Assembly: GCA_963728125.1 (NCBI GenBank)
Contig: CAVSIZ010000013.1
Coordinates: 248,001-312,000 of the forward strand
Length of the DNA stretch: 64,000 nt
DNA from: CAWDCV01 sp963728125
Lineage (GTDB): Bacteria > Actinomycetota > Actinomycetes > CAWDCV01
Direction: 5' to 3'
Part shown: piece after piece, positions 35,279-44,378 of the stretch
Position numbering within the stretch: the stretch's first letter is position 1
How the letters are laid out: each line of letters opens with the position of its first letter
The notes under the pieces: model-generated
The model's input: only the letters and a program-made list of their open reading frames with translations
Told to the model about the DNA's origin: nothing
The model's database searches: none
Program-made: the position numbers and the translations under genes

Positions 35279-35770
35279 CTAGACCACGATCCAGCTCGTC
35301 GCTACCGGGCCCGGCCGGTCGGGCGGTTCCGATGGGCCGTCGACGGAGCAGACGAAGCTGATCGGTCCCGCGGGAACGTCGCTCACCGCAAAGCGGCCCA
35401 GCTCGTCCACGTCGACGTCGCGGACGCCTTCCGGGGAGTGCAGCGCAAGCCGGCGATGCTCGGCCGGGACGATCTGACCGACGAGGCGGCGGCGACCTCC
35501 CTGCGGAGACACCTCCACCTCCACGGTCAGCGATTCGCTCTCGAACGTGACGAGCCGCGGCGCCCCGGTGCCGCGTATCCCGACCATGCCTGACACGGAC
35601 GTGTCCTCGACGAGCTCCGCCAACTCTGCGTCGAGGGTTGCGGCGGACATACCCCAGCCGAGTGTCGCCCGCGCTGCCGCGAGCACGTCCTCCGGCACTG
35701 GATCGATCTCCGCGAAGGTGGCACCGACGCGTGCCATGAGGTCGACGTCGCGGTCCGAGAGCTCACTCAT
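35279..35770 (-). CDS. ECF-sigma companion protein, function unknown
   Basis: 163 residues from ATG 35770. The N-terminus is helical (SDRDVDLMARVGATFAEIDPVPEDVLAAAR, read in parts). The rest is beta-rich (RLVTFESESLTVEVEV, LVGQIVPAEHRRLALHSPEG, GRFAVSDVPAGPISFVC) and resembles the CARDB/SpaA-like 'VGQI..P' proteins that follow sigma genes next to CHAT proteases in other actinobacteria. No membrane helix and no zinc motif, so it is not a classic anti-sigma. It is 9 bp downstream of the sigma gene. Confidence 0.6.
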   Translation of the reverse strand: MSELSDRDVDLMARVGATFAEIDPVPEDVLAAARATLGWGMSAATLDAELAELVEDTSVSGMVGIRGTGAPRLVTFESESLTVEVEVSPQGGRRRLVGQIVPAEHRRLALHSPEGVRDVDVDELGRFAVSDVPAGPISFVCSVDGPSEPPDRPGPVATSWIVV

Positions 35771-35779
35771 GACGGCTCC

Positions 35780-36379
35780 TCACCACTCGCCGGTCTCGGA
35801 CATGGCGCCATCGCTCACGAGCTGGCGGCGCAGATGCTCCAGGCAGCGCATGCGCGTCGGGCCGATGCTGCCGATCGGCATGTCCAGCGCCGCGGCTATC
35901 TCGGCGTAGCTCGCGTCCGGAGCAGCCGACAATGCCCGCAGCAAGGTTTGGCAGCGCTGCGACAGGCGCGTCAGGGCGAGCCACACCAGGCGCCGACTCT
36001 CGTCGGACAGCACCAGCCATTCCGGCGACTCGTCGGGGGAGATGGGAATCTCGACTGCCGCGTCGTCATTGGGCAGTTCACGACCGGCCCGCCGGATCAC
36101 GCGCAGGCACTCGTGTCGCGTCGTGGTCGCCAGCCAGCCGCCGACGTGCTCGGGGTCGCGCAAGGAGCGCAGGTGCTCGACCAGTCGCAGCCACACCGTC
36201 TGGCTCACGTCCGCGGCGTCGGCGGGACCAAGGCGGTGCGATCGCGCAATCGACCAGACGAGGCCGCCATACCGGGACACCAGCGCATCCCAGGCGACCT
36301 GGTCGCCGTCGACGGCCGACGCCACCAGGGCGGCCACCGTCCCCGGCGCCGCCGCCGCCCGTGGCAGGGGCTCGATCAC
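35780..36379 (-). CDS. ECF-type RNA polymerase sigma factor
   Basis: 199 residues from GTG 36379, supported by TATGGT 6 nt upstream; the frame is open further up, to 36559, but without family homology. Region 2: GDQVAWDALVSRYGGLVWSIARSHRL, ADAADVSQTVWLRLVEHL (read in parts). Region 4: LTRLSQRCQTLLRALSAAPDASYAEIA, DMPIGSIGPTRMRCLEHLRR (read in parts). It matches the actinobacterial group paired with the small beta-rich protein encoded next. No target or anti-sigma is apparent. Confidence 0.88.
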   Translation of the reverse strand: MIEPLPRAAAAPGTVAALVASAVDGDQVAWDALVSRYGGLVWSIARSHRLGPADAADVSQTVWLRLVEHLRSLRDPEHVGGWLATTTRHECLRVIRRAGRELPNDDAAVEIPISPDESPEWLVLSDESRRLVWLALTRLSQRCQTLLRALSAAPDASYAEIAAALDMPIGSIGPTRMRCLEHLRRQLVSDGAMSETGEW

Positions 36380-36385
36380 GGCCTG

Positions 36386-36391
36386 ACCATA
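36386..36391 (-). promoter_or_regulatory. -10 box of a leaderless promoter, ECF sigma gene
   Basis: TATGGT (minus strand), then 6 nt, then GTG 36379. Confidence 0.5.
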
Positions 36392-36604
36392 CCGTCGCGA
36401 CACCCGGTGCGACCCGTACGCGATCTGCAGCTCTGCTGATTGAACGGCGACGTGGGGCGGGGCGGAGCGTCCCCCACGATCGCTCCACCCCAGCCCCGCG
36501 CTCGCGGCCATCCCCTGCGTGGTCGCGCGCGCTCGCCGCGCCTGGCTGCTGAACTCCATGCCCCAACCTGACGTGTGGTGATATGTCTCAGGGAAAGAGT
36601 CAGC

Positions 36605-36628
36605 GGGGACGCGAGAAATACGCGCCCC
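36605..36628 (-). terminator. Possible terminator of sepH
   Basis: GGGGACGCG and CGCGCCCC form a stem with one bulged base around a 7-nt AT-rich loop (AGAAATA), 34 bp beyond the sepH stop on the minus strand. There is no T-run. Confidence 0.4.
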
Positions 36629-36661
36629 GGGGGATTTCGTCCTGCTTGCTCCCGACTCGCG

Positions 36662-37573
36662 TTACTCGGCGGTGGTACGGCGGCCGAAGACGATGTCGTC
36701 CCACGAGGGAACGGTCGCCCGTCGACCAGGACGGACTCCGTCAGCGAGGGCCTGCTTGTCGGTGTGGCCGACCATCCGCTCCCGCCGTGGTGCCGTCGTG
36801 CGGCGGGCCGCGCTGATCTCGATCGGCTGACGATTGTCCTCGTCGTCGTCGCCAGCGGCGTCCTCGGCGCCCACTGCCGCGAGCCGCGGAACGAAGGGCC
36901 GCTCGCTGTCGTGCTTCCTGCCCTGCCCGGCAGGGTGGTCGGCTGCCGGTTCCGCGAGAGGATCGGCGCCAATGACGTCCGCGAGCAGAGACACGTCGTC
37001 GGCGTCGGGCGCGCGCTCACCAGACAGCAGACGTGCCTCGTCGTCCTCGGCTGACACGCTGCGCCCGGCCACGTCGTACAGCCAGGTGGCGGCCGTCGAG
37101 TCGTCGAGGCTGACCTGCACCAGCCAACGGCCGTCGTCGCGACGCCACGCGTCCCACGTCACGGTCTCGACGTCGACGTCGCGCGCCACAAGTCGCTCGG
37201 TGACGATGTCGCCGAGGCGCGGCGGTGCGCCGTCTGCCGCCGGACGACGTACGACCGCACGGCGCGCCTCCCGAGCCATGTGCTCGCGCTCGGCGAGGAC
37301 CGGGCCGGCGTAGCGGCGTACGCGTTCCATCGTGATGCCGGCGGTGGTAGCCACGGACTCAGCGCTCTCACCCGAGCGGATGCGCGCCTGGATGTCGCGT
37401 GGTCGCAGTCCCGCGCTGAGCTCGATCTCGAGTTGACCCAGGCGCGCTCGGTCGCGTCGAGCAGCAGCTTCAAGCCGCTCGTCGATCGGGGTCGTGAAGC
37501 GCGTTCCCTCTGGGGAGACGAACACCACCCGAGTCCCGTCGTCGTTGACGCCGACGAGTCGCAGTTCCTCCAT
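36662..37573 (-). CDS. sepH: Septation protein SepH (DUF3071)
   Basis: 303 residues from ATG 37573 with GGGAGG upstream. The N-terminal DUF3071 domain is typical (MEELRLVGVNDDGTRVVFVS, RPRDIQARIRSGESAESVA, a helix-turn-helix-like VATTAGITMERVRRYAGPV). A disordered acidic linker follows, then the conserved C-terminal end ATVPSWDDIVFG. In Streptomyces and mycobacteria SepH binds and bundles FtsZ to help septum assembly. The length is usual. Confidence 0.93.
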   Translation of the reverse strand: MEELRLVGVNDDGTRVVFVSPEGTRFTTPIDERLEAAARRDRARLGQLEIELSAGLRPRDIQARIRSGESAESVATTAGITMERVRRYAGPVLAEREHMAREARRAVVRRPAADGAPPRLGDIVTERLVARDVDVETVTWDAWRRDDGRWLVQVSLDDSTAATWLYDVAGRSVSAEDDEARLLSGERAPDADDVSLLADVIGADPLAEPAADHPAGQGRKHDSERPFVPRLAAVGAEDAAGDDDEDNRQPIEISAARRTTAPRRERMVGHTDKQALADGVRPGRRATVPSWDDIVFGRRTTAE

Positions 37574-37685
37574 GGTCAGCCTCCCGGCCGGTCTCGCGTG
37601 GTGGCTGCCGTCGAGTCTCGCCAATGCGCGGACGACCTTCCAGCACCCCGGCCGTGTGTCGGGCGACTGTTAACGATCGCCCCGG

Positions 37686-38981
37686 TTACGGGCCGAGCAC
37701 CTGCCGGAGGTAATCGTTGGCGAACCGCCGATCCGGGTCGACCTCGTCGCGCACAGCGACCACCTCGGCAAAGCGTGGGTACAGGACCGCGAGATCGCTC
37801 GCCGTGCGAGTGTGGAGCTTCCCCCAGTGCGGCCGGCCGCCGTACGAGGCCATCAGCGTCTCAACGGCGCTGAAATAGTCCGCGTACGGAACGCGGTGCG
37901 GAACATGAGCGGCGATGTATCCGGTCGCGCGGCCGTACGCGGGCGACAGCCAGATGTCGTCGGCCGGTGCAACGCGTACCTGGATCGGCATGCTGACGAG
38001 CAGGCCGCGCTCGATCAGAGCGTCGAGCTCGCGCATAGCGGGCACCACAGCTTCCCGCGGCAATGCCCATTCGGTCTCGACGAACCCAAAACGCCGCGTA
38101 CTGGTGAGCACGCGATGCGCCACGTCGCTGTACGTGCGCCGAGGGAGCGCCCGTGTCGTCAGTCGATTCAGCGCGGGGACGGAGCGTGGGGCTGCCCGGC
38201 CGCACGCGGTGATGGCTGCGAGGGCACCGTTCGCGAGCAGCTCGTCCTCGAACCACGCGCGCATCCGAGGCAGCGGTGTCGCCGGCCCGTCCACGCGGTT
38301 GTTGCGCTTGACCAGCGTTTGCCGGGTGTGCGGCCACCAGTGGACGTCGATGTGGTCGTTGTCGTTCACCAGCGCATTGAAATCGGCGAGGAGCGCATCG
38401 AGCAGCATGGGCCGTTCGTCGGCTTCGAGAACGAACAACGGTTCCGTTCGCCACGTGACGGCGGTGACGATGCCGAATGCGCCGAGACCGATCAGCGCGG
38501 CATGAAACAGCTGTGCTCGGTCCTGCTCGGAGCACTGCACGACCGAGCCGTCGGCGAGGACGAGCTCGAGGCCGGCCACCTGCTCGGCCAGTGAGGCGCT
38601 TCGGCGGCCACTGCCGTGTGTGCCCGTGGCAATCGCTCCGGCGACGGTCTGCGCGTCGATGTCGCCGAGGTTGACCAGCGCACGGCCGGCGTGCTCGAGC
38701 AACCCGTTGAGCTGCCCGAGGCTCATGCCGGACTCGACAGTCACCTCACCAGTGGTTGCGTCAACGTTGCGTAGCCCGGTCAGGCCCTCCGGACGGAGCT
38801 GGACGCCCTCTGTCACGGCGACGGCTGTGAACGAGTGCCCGGCGCCCACAGCCTTCACCCGCAGGTCGTCACGAGCTGCCGCATGCACGCTCGCGACCAC
38901 GTCCGCCACGGATCGAGGAGTGAGAATCCGCGCCGGATGTGCGCGCTGGTTACGTCCCCAGTTCGTCCAGCGGGCAGTCAC
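37686..38981 (-). CDS. FAD-linked aldono-lactone oxidase
   Basis: 431 residues from GTG 38981, overlapping the MFS stop. The FAD-binding p-cresol-hydroxylase fold is visible: VKAVGAGHSFTAVAVTEGVQL, VTVESGMSLGQLNGLLEHAG, AIATGTHGSGRR and GAFGIVTAVTW. The C-terminal ALO domain ends with RPHWGKLHT (His-Trp-Gly-Lys) and DPDRRFANDYL. This is the D-arabinono-1,4-lactone/L-gulonolactone/xylitol oxidase group, which oxidises sugar lactones or polyols with O2. It is coupled to an MFS gene. Confidence 0.88.
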   Translation of the reverse strand: MTARWTNWGRNQRAHPARILTPRSVADVVASVHAAARDDLRVKAVGAGHSFTAVAVTEGVQLRPEGLTGLRNVDATTGEVTVESGMSLGQLNGLLEHAGRALVNLGDIDAQTVAGAIATGTHGSGRRSASLAEQVAGLELVLADGSVVQCSEQDRAQLFHAALIGLGAFGIVTAVTWRTEPLFVLEADERPMLLDALLADFNALVNDNDHIDVHWWPHTRQTLVKRNNRVDGPATPLPRMRAWFEDELLANGALAAITACGRAAPRSVPALNRLTTRALPRRTYSDVAHRVLTSTRRFGFVETEWALPREAVVPAMRELDALIERGLLVSMPIQVRVAPADDIWLSPAYGRATGYIAAHVPHRVPYADYFSAVETLMASYGGRPHWGKLHTRTASDLAVLYPRFAEVVAVRDEVDPDRRFANDYLRQVLGP

Positions 38982-40258
38982 CCCGCGGACTCGACGAGGG
39001 CAGCCGTGGGTGGGCGAGTCCGATCGGTGCCGGACTCATCGTGCTCAGACAGGGCGCCGTCCGCGGACTTGCGTGGGCGCAACCAGCGCCAACCAGCAAT
39101 CACGATGATCGCCGTCGCGACACCGGCGCACAGGGTGACGGCGTACCCGGCGTGAGCACCGGCTGCCTCAACCACGCGCCCGGCTAGCGACGATCCGATG
39201 GCGATGCCGAAGCCGACGCCGGTGGTCGCCCAGGTCAGCCCTTCGGTGAGCTGTCGCGCGGGAACCAGCGACTCCACCAAGCCGAAGGCCGCGACGATGG
39301 TCGGCGAGATGGACAGCCCAACGAGGAAGGCGAACGGGACAAGTAGCGGGATGCTCGGAATCAGGACGAGCAGCATCGACGACAGCGCCAGGATCAGCAC
39401 GGCGACGAGGAAGCGGCGCTGCAGCGACGACCGCCAGCGCATCGCGCCGTACGCGAGTCCGGACACCATGCTGCCGATCGCGAACACCGCGAGTACGAGC
39501 CCCGCTGCAGCTGGGCTCCCCTGTTCGTCGGCGAACGCCACGGTGGCGACGTCGACGGAGCCGAAGATCGCGCCGAGCGCGAGGAAAGCCAGCGCGAGCA
39601 CTCGGATTGCAGGGACGGCGATCGCCGAGCCGCCTTCACCGCGGGGGCGTCCGCTCGGCTCGGGCTCGGTACGACGCTGCACGGCGAAGAGCAGCGTGCC
39701 GGTGCCGACGAACAGCATGGCCGCGCCGATGCCCGCAGCAGGGCTGACGGTGGTGGCGAGAATTGTCACGAGGACCGGGCCGACGATGAAGATCAACTCG
39801 TCGACGACCGATTCGAAGGAGTAGGCCGTGTGCAGCCGTGGCGTCCCACTCACCAGGTAGGCCCACCGAGCCCGAACCAGTGACCCGATCTGGGGCGTCG
39901 CGATACCGGCGAAGGCAGCAGCGAGGAACAGCGTCCACGTTGCCCCCCCGAGCTGGGCGAGCAGGACGAGAGCCAGCAAGCCCGAGAGGTGAACCGCGAG
40001 CATGGGCACCGTGACGCGCGCCTGACCAAGCCGGTCGACCAGCCGGGCGAGCTGCGGAGAGGCAGCGGCCTGGATGACCGCGAACGTGGCCGCCACCGCG
40101 CCAGCGATTGCGTACGACCCCGTGGCGGCCTCGACCAGCAGCACGATGCCGATGTTGAGCATCGAGATCGGCAGCCGGGCCACGAACCCCGCGGCGGTGA
40201 ACGCCTTGGAGCCAGGGGTAGTGAGCAGGGACCGGTACGGGGCGAGCACGACAAGCAC
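38978..40258 (-). CDS. MFS transporter
   Basis: 426 residues from GTG 40258; GTG 40249, with GAAGG upstream, is another start. It has twelve hydrophobic helices in two halves (APYRSLLTTPGSKAFTAAGF, FVARLPISMLNIGIVLLVEA), LVDRLGQARVTVP as the cytoplasmic A-like motif, and a charged C-terminus (HDESGTDRTRPPT). It is similar to YfcJ/DHA-like exporters. Substrate unknown; its stop overlaps the lactone oxidase start. It diverges from the ferrochelatase gene. Confidence 0.85.
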   Translation of the reverse strand: MLVVLAPYRSLLTTPGSKAFTAAGFVARLPISMLNIGIVLLVEAATGSYAIAGAVAATFAVIQAAASPQLARLVDRLGQARVTVPMLAVHLSGLLALVLLAQLGGATWTLFLAAAFAGIATPQIGSLVRARWAYLVSGTPRLHTAYSFESVVDELIFIVGPVLVTILATTVSPAAGIGAAMLFVGTGTLLFAVQRRTEPEPSGRPRGEGGSAIAVPAIRVLALAFLALGAIFGSVDVATVAFADEQGSPAAAGLVLAVFAIGSMVSGLAYGAMRWRSSLQRRFLVAVLILALSSMLLVLIPSIPLLVPFAFLVGLSISPTIVAAFGLVESLVPARQLTEGLTWATTGVGFGIAIGSSLAGRVVEAAGAHAGYAVTLCAGVATAIIVIAGWRWLRPRKSADGALSEHDESGTDRTRPPTAALVESAG

Positions 40259-40319
40259 CTTCAGACGTCGAGCGGCGGTCCGGGCAGACTATCGAGGGGC
40301 GCCCATGATCCTCGACTGA

Positions 40320-40325
40320 AAAGAT
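40320..40325 (+). promoter_or_regulatory. -10 box of a leaderless promoter, ferrochelatase gene
   Basis: AAAGAT, then 7 nt, then GTG 40333. TCGAGG/CCTCGA repeats at about 40292, 40310 and 40326 lie in the same short region and could bind a regulator. Confidence 0.45.
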
Positions 40326-40332
40326 TCGAGGC

Positions 40333-41400
40333 GTGTACGACGCCGTGCTGCTCGTGTCCTTCGGCGGACCCGAGGGACCCGATGACGTGATCCCCTTTCT
40401 CGAGAACGTCACCCGGGGGAGAGGCATTCCGCGCGAGCGGCTCGCTGAGGTTGGCGAGCACTACCAGCACTTCGGCGGCGTGAGCCCCATCAACGAGCAG
40501 AACCGAGCGCTACTTTCGGCGATCCGCGGCGACTTCGCTGCGGCGGGGCTCGACCTGCCCGTTTACTGGGGCAACCGCAACTGGGATCCGTACCTCGCCG
40601 ACGCGTTGCGCGAGATGGCTGACGACGGCGTGAGAAGCGCGCTGGCGTTCGTCACGGCGGCCTACTCCTCGTACTCCGGCTGCCGGCAGTATCGCGAGGA
40701 CTTGGCCGCCGCGCAGGCCGAGGTGGGGGAGCGGGCGCCGCGCATCGACAAGATCAGGCACTACTTCAACAGCCCAGGATTCGTCGACCCGATGATCGAC
40801 AACACCGTGGCCGCAATCGAGTCACTCTCGCGAGACGTCGCCGCCGGAGCTCGCCTGGCGTTCACCACACACTCCATCCCCATCACTCAGGCAGAGACGA
40901 GCGGGCCGAATGGCGACGCCTACGTGACCCAGCACCGTGAGGTGGCGCGCCTCGTCGCCGAGGGGGCATCGCGCACTGTGGGACGCGAGCTCGGGTGGGA
41001 CCTGGTGTACCAGTCGCGATCGGGGCCGCCTGGCCAGCCGTGGCTCGAGCCGGACATCGCCGACCACCTGCGGGCGGAACGCGAGCGCGCAACACCGGCA
41101 GTCGTGATGGTGCCGATTGGTTTCGTCTCCGACCACATCGAGGTCGCCTGGGACCTCGACACCGAGGCGGTCGAGGTCGCCGACGAGATCGGACTGCCGG
41201 TCGCGCGGGCCGCGACGGTCGGCACTGATCCTCGATTCGTCACGCTGGTGCGCGAGCTGGTCTGCGAGCGCATCGAGGAGCGGCCCACCGCAGAGCGCTG
41301 CACGCTGGGGTCGTTCGGGCCGAGCTGGGACGTCTGCCCGGCCGGCTGTTGCCCCAACCTGCGAGGTGCCCGACCCGCCGTTGCCCAGGAGGGCAGGTGA
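40333..41400 (+). CDS. hemH: Ferrochelatase (coproporphyrin III type)
   Basis: 355 residues from GTG 40333. It has the classic opening VLLVSFGGPEGPDDVIPFLENV, the active site AFTTHSIPITQAE (His), and VMVPIGFVSDHIEVAWDLDTE (Glu). The end carries four cysteines, C-x12-C-x3-CC (ERCTLGSFGPSWDVCPAGCCP), matching the [2Fe-2S] site of actinobacterial enzymes. In Gram-positives it inserts iron into coproporphyrin III (CpfC). No other haem gene is nearby. Confidence 0.95.
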   Translation: MYDAVLLVSFGGPEGPDDVIPFLENVTRGRGIPRERLAEVGEHYQHFGGVSPINEQNRALLSAIRGDFAAAGLDLPVYWGNRNWDPYLADALREMADDGVRSALAFVTAAYSSYSGCRQYREDLAAAQAEVGERAPRIDKIRHYFNSPGFVDPMIDNTVAAIESLSRDVAAGARLAFTTHSIPITQAETSGPNGDAYVTQHREVARLVAEGASRTVGRELGWDLVYQSRSGPPGQPWLEPDIADHLRAERERATPAVVMVPIGFVSDHIEVAWDLDTEAVEVADEIGLPVARAATVGTDPRFVTLVRELVCERIEERPTAERCTLGSFGPSWDVCPAGCCPNLRGARPAVAQEGR

Positions 41401-41420
41401 CGGGTCGTGGTCGCATCGGG

Positions 41421-41426
41421 TAGGAC
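41421..41426 (+). promoter_or_regulatory. -10 box of a leaderless promoter, S9 peptidase gene
   Basis: TAGGAC, then 7 nt, then GTG 41434. It deviates from TANNNT at the last base. Confidence 0.4.
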
Positions 41427-41433
41427 GGAAGGT

Positions 41434-43447
41434 GTGACCGACACCTTCACCGACCTTCAGTCGTACATCGCCCAGCTGCGCGTTGCCGGCCTGGCGCTGT
41501 CCCCAAATGGAGCCCGGCTGGTCACGACGGTCGGCACCCTCGATCCGGAACGGAAGAAGTTCGTCAGCTCTCTGTGGGAGGTTCGATCCGCGTGGCGAGC
41601 GACCCGCACAGCGCTTGACCCGATCCGCACCCGGCGAGACCCACCCCGCGTTCCTGCCGAGCGGCGACGTGCTCTTCACGTCCAAGCGTCCGGATGCTGA
41701 GGTCGAGGAGCCGGACGAGGAGGTTGCAGCCCTCTGGCTGTTACCCGCAGGCGGCGGCGAGGCCTGGCAGATCGCCTCGCGGCCCGGCGGAATCGACGCC
41801 GTCGCGGTCGCCAAAGACTCGGGCACCGTGGTCCTCACGGCACCGGTGCTATCCAGCGCGACGAATGTCGAGGACGACAAGGAACGACGCAAGGCCCGCA
41901 AGGACGCCGACGTACATGCGGTGCTGCATGAGGGATACCCGGTGCGGTACTGGGACCACGACCTCGGCCCGGACGAGTTGCGCCTATATGTGTCCAACGC
42001 GCCTGCGTCCGATAGGCGGCTGGACGAGCCGCGCGATTTAACGCCGAAGCCTGGCCGGGCGCTGGACGACCAGCAGTACGCAGTCGCGCCGGACGGCTCG
42101 TACGTCGTCACCGGCTGGGTCGTGCCCGAACCCGGAGGCGACATCCGCGTCGACCTGGTCCGCATCGACACGGTGACGGGGGAGCGCAGCGTCGTCCTCA
42201 CCGATCCGGCATATGACTTCTATGCACCGGCGGTGTCGCCTGACGGCACTCGACTGGTGTGCCTGCGGGAGCGGCGGCCGGAGTACGACGAGCCCTTCGA
42301 CGTGACGTTGATCCTTGTCGAGGCCGACGGATCATCCCGGGATCTGACACCTGACCTCGACCTCATGCCACAGGGAGCAGTGTGGTCGGCGGATGGGTCG
42401 GCGGTGTTCTTCTCCGCCTCCGAGCGTGGCCACCGACCGGCGTTCCGTGTCGATGTAGAAACCGCAGCGATCACCCGGCTGACTCGCAGTGGCGCCTTTG
42501 ACTCGTTGCAACCGTCGCCGGACGGCACCGCCGTCTACGCGATCCGATCCGCGGTCGATGCCCCGCCCGCGCCCGTACGCCTGGATGCTCGGGCTAGCGA
42601 CCAGGATGCAGAACTCCTGCGTGGACCGGTCGATGCGCCGGACCTGCCGGGCAGCCTTGTCGAGATCTCCGCAACGGCGGACGACGGTCAGGAGCTTCGG
42701 TCCTGGTTGGTGCTGCCTGCCGACGCGAGCGAGCAGCAGCCGGCGCCGATGCTGCTGCTCATCCATGGCGGTCCCGAGTACAGCTGGATGGAGTGGAGCT
42801 GGCGCTGGTGCCCGTGGCTGTTCGCGGCCCGCGGGTACGCCGCGCTGCTGCCGGATCCGGCGCTCTCGACGGGATACGGCGTTGACTTCCTCCGGCGTGG
42901 CTGGGCCGCGTGGGGCGACCGCCCGTACACCGATCTCATGACCATCACCGACGCCGCGGAGAAGCGCCCCGATATTGACGCAACCCGATCGGCGGCACTG
43001 GGTGGTTCCTTTGGCGGGTACATGGCCAACTGGGTCGCCGGGCACACCGATCGGTTCCGCGCCATCGTCACGCATGCGAGCCTGTGGTCGCTCGAGCAGT
43101 TCGGTGCCACGACGGACGTGCCGTCGTACTGGGCGCGCCGGTTCGTCGACCCAAGCGGGGGAACCGAGCGCTACAGCGACAACTCTCCGGATCGCTTCGT
43201 CGAGTCGATTGCCACCCCCATGCTCGTCATCCACGGGGATCGTGACTACCGGGTGCCGATCGGCGAGGCGCTGCGGCTGTACTGGGACCTGGTCCGGCAC
43301 GCCAAGGACGCGCGCTTCCTGTACTTCCCGGACGAAAATCACTGGATCCTCAAGCCCGGTGACATCGTCGTCTGGTACGAGACCGTGCTCGCGTTCCTCG
43401 ACGAGTACGTGCTCGGTCGCGAGCCGGCGCGGTCCCGCCTGCTGTGA
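41434..43447 (+). pseudogene. S9-family prolyl oligopeptidase, +1 frameshift near the start
   Basis: From GTG 41434 the frame gives TDTFTDLQSYIAQLRVAGLALSP and reaches SSLWEV. One extra base at about 41584-41586 moves the rest (DPRGERPAQRLTRSAPGETH) into the frame ending at 43447. The remainder is complete: WD-like propeller blades (DFYAPAVSPDGTRLVCL, QGAVWSADGSAVFFSAS) and an alpha/beta-hydrolase domain with Ser in LGGSFGGYMANWVAG, Asp in HGDRDYRVPIGEA and His in PDENHWI. It would be an acylaminoacyl- or dipeptidyl-peptidase-like enzyme. As written only about 50 residues are made from the true start. Confidence 0.85.
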
Positions 43448-44256
43448 GCGCAATCCCCCCACCGGAGGACCTGCTCGAGCTGGCCGTGGACGTCGCCCGG
43501 CAGGCGGGTGCACTGCTGATCGACCGGCGTCCGCCCGGCGAGCTCGAGTTCGGAACCAAGTCCACGCCGACCGACGTGGTCACGATCATGGACACCGCGG
43601 CCGAGCAGCTGATCGTCGACGCGCTCCTAAGCGAGCGTCCGGACGACGCGGTGCTCGGTGAGGAGGGCGTCGCCACGACCCGCTCGGGCGGCAGCGGTGT
43701 CCGCTGGGTGATCGATCCGATCGACGGCACCGTCAATTACCTGTACCGCCTGTCGCCATGGGCCGTGAGCATCGCCGCCGAGGTCGACGGGACGGTCGTC
43801 GCTGGGGTGGTACACAGCCCGGCGCTGCGTGAGACGTTCACCGCGTGGCGCGGCGGTGGCGCGTTTCTCGACGGTGAACGACTGCAGGTGAGCGCGTCCC
43901 CGCCGCCGCCAGCGCAGGCGCTCGTCTCGACCGGGTTCGGGTACGAGTCGACGCGGCGGGCGAACCAGGCACGCATCCTCGCCGCGCTGCTGCCGCGCGT
44001 CCGTGACGTCCGACGGCTCGGAGCGGCGTCGCTCGACCTGTGCTACGTCGGCGCCGGACGGTACGACGCGTACTACGAGCGCGGGCTCAATCCCTGGGAT
44101 CTCGCGGCGGGTGGGCTGGTGGCAGCGGAGGCAGGCGCAATCGTCGGCGGACTGGGCGGGCGCCCAGCGGGCGCGGACCTGGTGATCGCCGCGCCGCCCG
44201 GACTCTACGAGCAGCTGCACGACCTGCTGGTGCCGTTGGCCCCCGACCGCGACTGA
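43444..44256 (+). CDS. suhB: Inositol monophosphatase family protein (SuhB-like)
   Basis: 270 residues; GTG overlaps the peptidase stop (GTGA). Metal-binding motifs are complete: GTKSTPTDVVTIMD, VLGEEGVA, WVIDPIDGTVNYLYRLSPWAVSIA (read in parts) and the C-terminal NPWDLAAGGLVAAEAGAIV. It dephosphorylates inositol 1-phosphate or a similar sugar phosphate. Its place before DUF4193-DUF3093-dut matches suhB (Rv2701c) in the mycobacterial order. Confidence 0.9.
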   Translation: MSAIPPPEDLLELAVDVARQAGALLIDRRPPGELEFGTKSTPTDVVTIMDTAAEQLIVDALLSERPDDAVLGEEGVATTRSGGSGVRWVIDPIDGTVNYLYRLSPWAVSIAAEVDGTVVAGVVHSPALRETFTAWRGGGAFLDGERLQVSASPPPPAQALVSTGFGYESTRRANQARILAALLPRVRDVRRLGAASLDLCYVGAGRYDAYYERGLNPWDLAAGGLVAAEAGAIVGGLGGRPAGADLVIAAPPGLYEQLHDLLVPLAPDRD

Positions 44257-44285
44257 CGCGCCCGCCCCCCACCTCCTGCCGAAAC

Positions 44286-44341
44286 GATCATGGGCTTACG
44301 GGACGTTCGGCGCGGCGTGTCGTGCCCGTAAGCCCATGATC
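44286..44341. terminator. 17-bp perfect inverted repeat between convergent genes
   Basis: GATCATGGGCTTACGGG (44286-44302) and its exact complement CCCGTAAGCCCATGATC (44325-44341), extendable by ACG/CGT after one bulge. It lies between the suhB stop and the ABC permease stop and is followed by CCTTTGAG, so a two-way terminator is likely. The exact 17-bp match is longer than needed and suggests a repeat element. Confidence 0.75.
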
Positions 44342-44378
44342 CTTTGAGTTGCGAGCCGGGGCTAGGCGGCGGCGCGGG

